Source: a virus. Taken from it: a stretch of DNA of 42,759 bases. The notes below the pieces were generated by a model, which worked only from the letters and a program-made list of their open reading frames with translations, ran no database searches and had not been told where the DNA came from. How positions within the stretch are numbered: the stretch's first letter is position 1; the number at the start of each line of letters is the position of its first letter. The DNA is taken from positions 1-42,759 of the IMG/VR virus record IMGVR_UViG_3300030107_003104; one strand, written 5' to 3'. Below are positions 31,100-37,804 of the stretch, piece after piece. The translations under genes and the position numbers were made by a program.

Positions 31100-31626
31100 T
31101 TCAAGTTCTCAATAATCCTCGTACAATCAATTATCATAATTTTAGGAATATTGTTCTTGATTATAATTTTGATTGGCATTGGCAACAATCTACTTATGCA
31201 AATGAATCTGATACACCTGGACATATTCATATGCCTTTTTATGGACATACTTTTTTAGTTAGACCAGAAGATAGTGGATTTACACAAGTTGGTTCTCAAT
31301 ATCATATTGCGTGTAGAGATGTATTATCTGAAATAATTAATAGTAATAATTTATTTCATAAGTATTTCTTTTTACGAGCTGCAGCAAATTGTATCCATCC
31401 TGATGAAGGAATACAAATCTCTGAACCACATATAGATCATGATTTTCAACATTATAATTTACTCGTGTATCTAGAAGGTGATGGAGATACGATTGTTGAA
31501 GGTGAAAGATATTCACCTAAAAACCATGATGTTATTCTTTTTCAGGGAAGTCATTATATGACAAGACCAACCAGAGGAAGAAGAGTTGTTTTAATCTGTA
31601 CTTTATTTGAAATCCCAAAAAAATGA
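31096..31626 (+). CDS. 2-oxoglutarate/Fe(II)-dependent oxygenase family protein
   Basis: The 176-residue protein shows the double-stranded beta-helix iron site: His112-Ile-Asp114 in SEPHIDHDFQHYNLLVYL, distal His153 in GSHYMTRP, and Arg residues at 160-163 in TRGRRVVLICT for 2-oxoglutarate. Such oxygenases are common in cyanophages; substrates are mostly unknown and may include proteins or nucleic acids. It overlaps gp44 and pyrE by 4 nt each, placing it in the replisome operon. Confidence 0.82.
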   Translation: MIQVLNNPRTINYHNFRNIVLDYNFDWHWQQSTYANESDTPGHIHMPFYGHTFLVRPEDSGFTQVGSQYHIACRDVLSEIINSNNLFHKYFFLRAAANCIHPDEGIQISEPHIDHDFQHYNLLVYLEGDGDTIVEGERYSPKNHDVILFQGSHYMTRPTRGRRVVLICTLFEIPKK

Positions 31627-32177
31627 AAGAAGAATTACTAAGACTATTAAAAGAAAATGCTTATAGGAAAGGAGAGTTTAAACTTTCCTCTGGTAAAACC
31701 AGCGAGCATTATGTCAACTGTAAACCAGTTACTTTGAATGGAAGAGGATTAACTCTTGCTAGTATAATGTTATTGGAGCATGTTGAGAAAGATTCTGTAG
31801 CAGTGGGAGGACTTACTCTTGGTGCAGATCCTATAGTGTCTGGAGTAGCAGTTGTTGCTGGTTTAGATAAAAGGTTACTTGATGGTTTAATTGTCCGTAA
31901 AGAAGCAAAGGGACACGGTACAGGTGCATGGATAGAGGGTCCTGAGTTGCCAGAAGGTTCTAAAATAACAGTTTTAGAAGATGTAATTACTACAGGTGGT
32001 TCTGCTATCAAAGCTGTAAAAAGATTACGTGATGCTGGATATAAAGTAGAACGTGTTGTTTCTATTGTTGATAGACAAGAGAATGAAGAGGCAACAACTG
32101 CCATGAAATTAGCAGGATTGGAACTCTATAGCATATTCACAATAGAGGATCTGAGTGAAGAAAAAGACACCGTTTAA
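31623..32177 (+). CDS. pyrE: Orotate phosphoribosyltransferase PyrE
   Basis: The 184-residue type I phosphoribosyltransferase has the PRPP motif VLEDVITTGGSA near residues 119-130, the flexible-loop lysines RKEAKGHGTGAWIEG and an N-terminal GEFKLSSGKTSEHYVNCK typical of OPRTase. It makes OMP from orotate in pyrimidine synthesis. Length is near bacterial PyrE (about 200). With purS and purC it supports nucleotide supply for phage DNA synthesis. Confidence 0.95.
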   Translation: MKEELLRLLKENAYRKGEFKLSSGKTSEHYVNCKPVTLNGRGLTLASIMLLEHVEKDSVAVGGLTLGADPIVSGVAVVAGLDKRLLDGLIVRKEAKGHGTGAWIEGPELPEGSKITVLEDVITTGGSAIKAVKRLRDAGYKVERVVSIVDRQENEEATTAMKLAGLELYSIFTIEDLSEEKDTV

Positions 32178-32274
32178 ACTTAATTGTTTCGGTTTCTTAG
32201 GACTTATGCTATTATTAAGTGGAACTGTTTCTGGAATAGTTGTTTATTATGCTATAATGGAAATTATAAAATGA
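32155..32274 (+). CDS. 39-aa single-span membrane protein (GTG start)
   Basis: GTG 32155, with GAGG 6 nt upstream, opens a frame overlapping the pyrE 3' end by 23 nt. The product starts MKKKTPFKLN and continues with a hydrophobic stretch (CFGFLGLMLLLSG, then GIVVYYAIMEII), a classic positive-inside single transmembrane peptide. An extended -10 site lies within its 3' end. It is followed by another membrane protein. Function unknown. Confidence 0.55.
   Translation: MKKKTPFKLNCFGFLGLMLLLSGTVSGIVVYYAIMEIIK
32250..32258 (+). promoter_or_regulatory. Extended -10 TGCTATAAT before the 65-aa membrane protein
   Basis: TTATGCTATAATG, with TATAAT at 32253-32258, 24 nt before ATG 32282. No convincing -35 is seen, which an extended -10 can tolerate. 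Confidence 0.5.
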
Positions 32275-32281
32275 AATTATT

Positions 32282-32479
32282 ATGATTACAAAAGAGAAAC
32301 AAAGAAATCAAGTAAAATCTAAATTCTATTACATCTTCTGGGGTGTAGCAACAGCATCAGTTGTATTAGGTCAACTATATGTTGGTTCTGGATATAGAGG
32401 ATTTGCTCGTTCATTAAATAGAATCTTTGATACTATTGAAGTGCAAGTTGGTGGTAATCCTTATGAAAGATTTTATTGA
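32282..32479 (+). CDS. 65-aa single-span membrane protein
   Basis: A basic N-terminus (KEKQRNQVKSK) leads into a hydrophobic segment FYYIFWGVATASVVLGQLYV (about residues 15-34) and a soluble tail ending GGNPYERFY. This suggests an N-in, C-out inner-membrane protein. It follows a promoter-like site. Its stop overlaps the next ATG. Not otherwise recognised. Confidence 0.75.
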   Translation: MITKEKQRNQVKSKFYYIFWGVATASVVLGQLYVGSGYRGFARSLNRIFDTIEVQVGGNPYERFY

Positions 32480-32691
32480 TGCGTCCAGAAACTAGAGAAG
32501 CAATGGAGATGTTGTTCTGTGCAAAATGGAATGTTCCACAGGCAGCAAAACATTGTAATCTTACTCGTAAGGAGATGATGATTACCTTTAATGAGTATTG
32601 TGCCTTGCATGGACCAACTTATACTAAATTTGATAACGCAATTCAATTGCATTTAAATTATGAGCAGAAAATCACTAAAGACTCCTCTTAG
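32479..32691 (+). CDS. Small HTH-like protein
   Basis: ATG 32479 overlaps the previous stop by one base (an in-frame TTG one codon earlier is less likely). The 70-residue product has a helix-turn-helix-like segment WNVPQAAKHCNLTRKEMMIT at about residues 16-35, recalling short DNA-binding domains, then helical sequence. It overlaps the dam gene by 32 nt. Regulator role is inferred only from the motif. Confidence 0.65.
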   Translation: MRPETREAMEMLFCAKWNVPQAAKHCNLTRKEMMITFNEYCALHGPTYTKFDNAIQLHLNYEQKITKDSS

Positions 32692-33511
32692 ATATCCTGG
32701 TGGAAAATCTCGTGCTTGTACTAAGATGGGACAATTCTTTCCCGATTTTAGAGAGTATGTAGAATATCGTGAACCATTTCTTGGTGGTGGAAGTGTTGCT
32801 ATACACATTAGCAAATTGTACCCACATTTAAAGATTACCGTTAATGATCTTTATGAACCATTAATAAATTTTTGGTTAAATCTCCAGATGTTTGGGGATG
32901 AATTATCATCAGAGATAAAGAAGTTAAAACTTACTCATCCAAATCCAGATTCCGCAAAGGGACTTTTTATTGAATCAAAGGACATTATTAATGACAGTAA
33001 AAAAACAGATATCGAAAGGGCAGTTGCTTTCTATATTGTTAATAAGTGTAGTTTCTCTGGTCTCACTGAGTCTTCCTCGTTCTCAAAACAAGCATCAGAT
33101 TCCAACTTCTCCCTCCGTGGTATCGAAAAGTTACCAGAGTATTCAGAAATAATTGCTCATTGGCATATCAATTCATATTCATATGAATATTGTTTTGAAA
33201 ATCATATTCATGATGGGTTGTTTATGTACTTAGATCCTCCTTATGATATTAAGGATAATCTTTATGGCAGAAAAGGTACTATGCACAAACATTTTGATCA
33301 TGATAAATTTGCTGATGATTGTAGCAAATCTAAAGTAAATATAATGATTAGTTATAATTCAGATCAGTTGATTAAAGAAAGATTTAATAATTGGAATGCT
33401 GTTGAATTTGATTTAACATATACTATGCGTTCTGTTGGCGAATATATGAAAGATCAGCAACAACGTAAAGAACTACTTCTACTTAATTATGGAACTCAAG
33501 GATTGGCTTAA
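32660..33511 (+). CDS. dam: DNA adenine methyltransferase (Dam/MTaseD12 family)
   Basis: The 283-residue protein has the D12 class motifs: PLRYPGGKSRA (SAM binding) at residues about 8-18, FLGGGSVAIHI, and the catalytic DPPY in LFMYLDPPYDI. GATC is the usual target of this family, but target specificity cannot be read directly. T4 Dam has 259 residues. It may protect phage DNA from host nucleases or regulate packaging. The conserved segment at 33050-33125 is C-rich in codon third positions. Confidence 0.92.
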   Translation: MSRKSLKTPLRYPGGKSRACTKMGQFFPDFREYVEYREPFLGGGSVAIHISKLYPHLKITVNDLYEPLINFWLNLQMFGDELSSEIKKLKLTHPNPDSAKGLFIESKDIINDSKKTDIERAVAFYIVNKCSFSGLTESSSFSKQASDSNFSLRGIEKLPEYSEIIAHWHINSYSYEYCFENHIHDGLFMYLDPPYDIKDNLYGRKGTMHKHFDHDKFADDCSKSKVNIMISYNSDQLIKERFNNWNAVEFDLTYTMRSVGEYMKDQQQRKELLLLNYGTQGLA

Positions 33512-33869
33512 TTCAATAAATCAAACTAAGAAGAATCTTATTGATGAAGATCCTCTAATGGAAAAGGAGTATTCTCCATATATTATCAATCGTATTTACT
33601 CTGGACATCTTGATTCAATCATGTTTGCAAATGAAATGAATCGGTATAATTTCTTACCAAAGAAACTTCAATACGACTTTTTTATAAATACCTTGAGATC
33701 TAAGAAGAGATATTCTCCTTGGCTCCGCAAAGATGAGATTAAAGATCTTGAATTGGTGAAACGTTATTATGGTTATAGTAACGAAAAGGCAAAGCAGGCT
33801 CTAAAAATCCTAACCAAAGAACAAATTAATTTTATAAAATCGAAGTTTGAAACTGGAGGAAGACGATGA
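33489..33869 (+). CDS. 62: Clamp loader small subunit gp62
   Basis: The 126-residue protein begins MELKDWLNSINQTKKNL and contains YSPYIINRIYSGHLDSI and NFLPKKLQYDFFI, the short form of gp62 seen in cyanophages (T4 gp62 has 187 residues). It lies between gp44 and regA as the loader gene order requires. It overlaps dam by 23 nt and regA by 4 nt. The GGAGGA near its end is the regA ribosome site. Confidence 0.82.
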   Translation: MELKDWLNSINQTKKNLIDEDPLMEKEYSPYIINRIYSGHLDSIMFANEMNRYNFLPKKLQYDFFINTLRSKKRYSPWLRKDEIKDLELVKRYYGYSNEKAKQALKILTKEQINFIKSKFETGGRR

Positions 33870-34300
33870 GTACGGTTAAGGAACCTGAAGTGTCCTGGAC
33901 ACCTGAACAGATGGTAGAAGTTGTACTGGGTGAACCAGATGACTTTTTAAAAGTAAGAGAAACTCTAACAAGAATTGGAGTAGCATCAAGAAAAGAGAAA
34001 AAGATATATCAATCTTGCCATATTCTACATAAGCAAGGAAGGTACTATCTTGTCCATTTTAAAGAACTATTCGCTCTTGATGGGAAACATGCCAATCTTA
34101 CTTCTAACGATGTTCAGCGTAGGAATCGTATTGCTCAGCTTCTTTCTGATTGGGGATTGGTTACTGTCGTAGATGGTGATAAGATACAGGATATTGCACC
34201 TTTAAATCAAATTAAAGTATTAGCATATAAGGACAAAGGTGATTGGATACTGGAAACAAAGTATAATATAGGTAGCAAGAAGAAAAAAGTTGACGAATAG
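33866..34300 (+). CDS. regA: Translational repressor RegA with N-terminal extension
   Basis: From residue 16 it aligns closely with T4 RegA: MVEVVLGEPDDFLKVRETLTR, then IYQSCHILHKQGRYYLVHFKE and LLSDWGLV. RegA binds early mRNAs at their start sites and blocks ribosomes. T4 RegA has 122 residues and starts at the equivalent of ATG 33911. Here ATG 33866, with GGAGGA 5 nt upstream, adds 15 residues; ATG 33911 has no ribosome site. The total is 144 residues, with a Lys-rich tail. Confidence 0.95.
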   Translation: MSTVKEPEVSWTPEQMVEVVLGEPDDFLKVRETLTRIGVASRKEKKIYQSCHILHKQGRYYLVHFKELFALDGKHANLTSNDVQRRNRIAQLLSDWGLVTVVDGDKIQDIAPLNQIKVLAYKDKGDWILETKYNIGSKKKKVDE

Positions 34301-36680
34301 TTTATCTAATGGCATTAAGGAACGTCTTTTTTATACTTTAGGAAAACGTCCCGATAAAGCATCTCTTCATGATTTCTATATGGCATTGAGTTATGCTGTA
34401 AGAGATCAGATAATTAATTATTGGTTATCTATGGAAGAACCTTCTGGTAAGGAAATAGCATATCTTTCTGCAGAGTTTTTGATTGGTCCTCAATTAAATA
34501 ACAATCTTATAAGTTTAGGTATAAGGAAAGAAGCAGAAGAAGCATTGGAGCAATATGGATATAGATTAGATCAAGTTTTAGATACTGCAGAAGAACCTGG
34601 TTTAGGTAATGGTGGTTTGGGAAGATTAGCAGCATGTTATATGGAGTCTCTTGCTACGTTAGAAGTACCTGCTACTGGTTATGGTATCAGATATAAGTAT
34701 GGTATATTCAAGCAGCAAATACGGGATAATCAGCAGATAGAAGTTACTGATAATTGGTTACATGGAGAATGGCCTTGGGAACTTTGTCATCCAGATGAAT
34801 CAGTTCATGTTGGATTTGGTGGTAGAGTAGAGAACTATGTATCGGATAGAGGAAATTATAGAGTTCGTTGGGTTCCTGAAGAACAGGTTATTGCCGTTCC
34901 TTATGATATTCTTCAATTGGGATATAGAGTTAATAATTGTAATAGGTTAAGACTATGGAGAGCAGATGCTACTGAGACATTTGATTTCTATGCATTCAAT
35001 ATAGGTGACTATATGGGATCAGTAGAACAGAGTGTTACATCAGAAACCATCTCCAAGGTTCTTTATCCTAATGATGGAACTGATCAAGGTAAGGAGTTAA
35101 GATTAAAACAACAGTTCTTCTTTGTTAGTGCTTCTCTTCAAGACATGATTAGGAGTCTAGAGAAACGTGGATATCCTATAGAAGATTTCCCACATCATTG
35201 GCAAGTACAATTAAATGATACACACCCTGCAGTTGCTGTTGCAGAGTTGATGAGATTACTTGTAGATGAAAGACATCTTGAGTGGGATGCTGCATGGGAG
35301 ATAGTAACTAAATCAGTTGCCTATACTAACCATACACTATTACCAGAAGCACTTGAGAAATGGGACTTGAAATTATTTAAAACTCTTTTACCAAGACACA
35401 TGGAAATCATCTATGAGATTAATAGAAGATTCTTACAGGTAGTACGTTTACACTATCCTGGTGATGATATGATGTTGGAGAGAATGTCCATCATTGATGA
35501 GAATGGTAATAAGGCAGTTCGTATGGCACATCTTGCTACTGTTGGTTCTCATCATGTGAATGGTGTTGCTGCATTACATTCTGAATTAGTTAAGACTCAA
35601 TTAATGCCAGAGTTTTATGATTTGTGGCCTCATAAGTTTACTAATGTTACTAATGGTGTGACTCCTAGAAGATGGATAGCATCTTCAAATCCAGCACTTA
35701 CTGAGGTACTTGATGAATATGTTGGTAATGATTGGATTACTAATATGGATTCTTTGAAAAAGTTGGAAGAGAAGCAATATGATCCTGAATTATTAGAGAA
35801 GATTGCATCTACTAAAATTATAGGTAAGCACAATCTAGCAACTTATATTTTTGATAATCTTGGTATTGCTGTAGATCCTAATAGTATATTTGATGTACAA
35901 GTAAAGAGGATACATGAATATAAAAGACAACATCTTCTTGCTCTTTGGATTGTTTCTCAATATCTAAGAATAAAGAATGGTGTTGATGTAGTACCTAGAA
36001 CTGTAATCTTTGGTGGTAAAGCAGCACCAGGTTATTATATGGCAAAATTGATTATAGAATTTATTTGTCATATAGCAGAGGTAGTCAATACTGATCCTGA
36101 TATGGATGGTAAGTTGAGGGTAATTTTCTTACCAAACTATAGTGTAAAATTAGGTGAGTTAGTATATCCTGCTGCTGATTTATCAGAACAGATTTCTACT
36201 GCTGGTAAGGAAGCATCAGGTACAGGTAATATGAAGTTCCAGATGAATGGTGCTCTTACTATTGGTACACTTGATGGTGCTAATGTAGAGATACGTGAAC
36301 TTGTAGGAGAAGAAAACTTCTTCCTCTTTGGACATGATGAGAAAGGTATTGCAGAATTATGGCAGAATGGTTATGATCCTAAGCATCATATGAGTGCAGA
36401 ACTTTGGGAAGTTATTAATCTTATTAAGGGAGGACATTTCAGTCAGGGTGATAAAGAAAAGTTTGAACCTTTATTGGACAATCTTCTTAATCATGATCCT
36501 TTCTGTGTCTTTGCAGATTTCTCTGATTACTTAGATGCTCAAGATAGAGTAAGTAGAGCATGGGTAAATCGTGATTCATGGAACCGTATGTCGGTTATCA
36601 ACACTGCACGTTCGGGTTTCTTCTCTTCTGACAGATCGATTAGGGATTACTGTACAAAAATTTGGGGTATTCCTCACTGA
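34290..36680 (+). CDS. glgP: Glycogen phosphorylase GlgP
   Basis: The 796-residue protein is full length (bacterial GlgP about 815) and complete in motifs: LSAEFLIGPQLNNNL, the glycine-rich EEPGLGNGGLGRLAACY, DTHPAVAVAELMRLL, NVTNGVTPRRW, VKRIHEYKRQ and the PLP site GTGNMKFQMNG with Lys649. It releases glucose 1-phosphate from glycogen. The start is TTG 34290, overlapping regA by 11 nt, because the N-terminal LFYTLGKRPDKAS is family-like and no ATG precedes it. It lies inside the replication cluster, an unusual place for carbon metabolism. Base composition matches its neighbours. Confidence 0.96.
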   Translation: MTNSLSNGIKERLFYTLGKRPDKASLHDFYMALSYAVRDQIINYWLSMEEPSGKEIAYLSAEFLIGPQLNNNLISLGIRKEAEEALEQYGYRLDQVLDTAEEPGLGNGGLGRLAACYMESLATLEVPATGYGIRYKYGIFKQQIRDNQQIEVTDNWLHGEWPWELCHPDESVHVGFGGRVENYVSDRGNYRVRWVPEEQVIAVPYDILQLGYRVNNCNRLRLWRADATETFDFYAFNIGDYMGSVEQSVTSETISKVLYPNDGTDQGKELRLKQQFFFVSASLQDMIRSLEKRGYPIEDFPHHWQVQLNDTHPAVAVAELMRLLVDERHLEWDAAWEIVTKSVAYTNHTLLPEALEKWDLKLFKTLLPRHMEIIYEINRRFLQVVRLHYPGDDMMLERMSIIDENGNKAVRMAHLATVGSHHVNGVAALHSELVKTQLMPEFYDLWPHKFTNVTNGVTPRRWIASSNPALTEVLDEYVGNDWITNMDSLKKLEEKQYDPELLEKIASTKIIGKHNLATYIFDNLGIAVDPNSIFDVQVKRIHEYKRQHLLALWIVSQYLRIKNGVDVVPRTVIFGGKAAPGYYMAKLIIEFICHIAEVVNTDPDMDGKLRVIFLPNYSVKLGELVYPAADLSEQISTAGKEASGTGNMKFQMNGALTIGTLDGANVEIRELVGEENFFLFGHDEKGIAELWQNGYDPKHHMSAELWEVINLIKGGHFSQGDKEKFEPLLDNLLNHDPFCVFADFSDYLDAQDRVSRAWVNRDSWNRMSVINTARSGFFSSDRSIRDYCTKIWGIPH

Positions 36681-36757
36681 CAATTTTGAGTAGTTTTGGT
36701 TAAATAGTAATGTCGCCTTCGGGGACACAATTACACACTCGCTTTTAAAGGAGAACC
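36681..36757 (+). promoter_or_regulatory. Leader of hsp20 with late-like TTAAATA and a short hairpin
   Basis: The 77-nt gap has TTAAATA at 36700-36706, a small hairpin around 36712-36726 (GTCGCC/GGGGAC with one mismatch) and an AAGGAG ribosome site just before the hsp20 ATG. This can give hsp20 its own late transcript. Confidence 0.45.
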
Positions 36758-37192
36758 ATGACTAACTTAGCAACATATCACAGTGCCAACCTTCCAGAAC
36801 TAATGAAGGTGATAAGACAAAATGGCATAGGGATGGATGATTATCTAGATAGATTTTTCAATTCAGATATTCCACAATCAAACTATCCACCGTATAATTT
36901 GGTACAATTAAATAATCATGAATCAAAACTCGAAATGGCACTTGCAGGGTTCAAGAAAGATGAAGTCAAAGTCTATACAGAGTTTGGAAAATTATATATC
37001 GAAGGCAAGAAAGAAGAACCAGAAGTTGATGGAACGTTTGTCCACAAAGGATTGGCTCAACGTTCCTTCCAACGAGTTTGGACGATCACAGATGATACGG
37101 AGGTTGGATCCGTCAAGTTTGAAGATGGATTACTCACCGTGGAATTAAACAAGATAGTTCCAGAACATCACGCTAGAAAGGACTGGTTCTAA
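36758..37192 (+). CDS. hsp20: Small heat shock protein Hsp20
   Basis: The 144-residue alpha-crystallin domain protein has SKLEMALAGFKKDEVKVYTE (about 47-66), KLYIEGKKEE, RSFQRVWTI and the GLLTVEL strand. Hsp20 is a conserved cyanophage gene thought to act as an assembly or scaffold chaperone. A strong ribosome site precedes the ATG. Its codons are more C-rich than its neighbours, suggesting high expression. A terminator follows at once. Confidence 0.96.
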   Translation: MTNLATYHSANLPELMKVIRQNGIGMDDYLDRFFNSDIPQSNYPPYNLVQLNNHESKLEMALAGFKKDEVKVYTEFGKLYIEGKKEEPEVDGTFVHKGLAQRSFQRVWTITDDTEVGSVKFEDGLLTVELNKIVPEHHARKDWF

Positions 37193-37197
37193 ATATC

Positions 37198-37223
37198 AAA
37201 GGGGTTTTCAAACCCCTTTTTTT
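37198..37223 (+). terminator. Rho-independent terminator after hsp20
   Basis: AAAGGGGTT pairs with AACCCCTTT around TTCA and runs into seven T. It closes the glgP-hsp20 unit. Confidence 0.92.
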
Positions 37224-37224
37224 A

Positions 37225-37233
37225 TGCTATAAT
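37225..37233 (+). promoter_or_regulatory. Extended -10 TGCTATAAT overlapping the hsp20 terminator tail
   Basis: TATGCTATAAT (TATAAT at 37228-37233) directly follows the T-run, 21 nt before ATG 37255. TTTTCA at 37205-37210 could serve as a weak -35 with a 17-nt spacer inside the terminator. Confidence 0.6.
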
Positions 37234-37254
37234 TCAAAGAGGAAATGTTTTATC

Positions 37255-37563
37255 ATGTCGATTAAATTAGCGGTACTTAAGTCTGGTGAGCAAGTAATTG
37301 CTGATGCTAAAGAATTAGTATCGGAGGAAAAGGTTCGTGGTTATCTATTCACAAGACCACACAAAGTTATCTCTACACAACCTATGCTTCTAACTGAAGA
37401 ACAACAAGATGATAATAGTGTAGAAGTTACTTTATCACCTTGGATTATATTATCTGCAGATAAAGAAGTAGTTGTTCCTACAGATTGGGTTGTGACTGTA
37501 GTAGAACCATTAGAATCAGTAGTAAAAATGTATGAGGAGAAGGTAAATGGACAAAGTAGTTAA
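37255..37563 (+). CDS. Sm-like (LSm-fold) protein
   Basis: The 102-residue protein starts SIKLAVLKSGEQVIADAKEL, the same strand pattern as the N-terminus of the 18390 ORF, then RGYLFTRPHKVISTQP and SPWIILSADKEVVVPTDWVVTV. This is the Sm1/Sm2-like layout seen in cyanophage Sm-like proteins. It may form an RNA-binding ring. It overlaps the next ORF by 17 nt and has its own extended -10 promoter upstream. Confidence 0.65.
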   Translation: MSIKLAVLKSGEQVIADAKELVSEEKVRGYLFTRPHKVISTQPMLLTEEQQDDNSVEVTLSPWIILSADKEVVVPTDWVVTVVEPLESVVKMYEEKVNGQSS

Positions 37564-37804
37564 GTGTGTTTTGATTGACACTGATAATGTTCTTATCACT
37601 GAAATTGTAGAAATGGATGCTGAAATAGGTGATCCTAATTGCAAATTGATTAATCCATTATTATTCAATAGTTTGGATGATATGAAACCTTGGAAAGGTG
37701 ATGTTACAAATCAAACTGAATTTATGATTCGTGCTGAAGATATCTTGACAATTGCGGATCCTACTGGTACAGTTATAGACAAATACATTGAATTAACTTC
37801 GTAA
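37547..37804 (+). CDS. 85-aa protein, possibly a divergent Sm-like paralogue
   Basis: It follows the Sm-like gene with a 17-nt overlap and has a GAGGAGAAGG site before its ATG. The layout (KCVLIDTDNVLITEIVEM, then a Pro/Leu turn, then EFMIRAEDILTIADPTGTV) recalls the preceding protein: strand, acidic turn, proline, final D-W/I-L-T strand. Similarity is weak and could be coincidental. It joins gp43 through a TAATG. Confidence 0.6.
   Translation: MDKVVKCVLIDTDNVLITEIVEMDAEIGDPNCKLINPLLFNSLDDMKPWKGDVTNQTEFMIRAEDILTIADPTGTVIDKYIELTS

Noticed and set aside
31709-32104. 131-codon - strand ORF inside pyrE
   Set aside because: Antisense of a confidently identified enzyme; no promoter or ribosome site.
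36712-36726. Hairpin before hsp20 as a terminator
   Set aside because: The stem is short with a mismatch and no T-run follows; treated as part of the leader.
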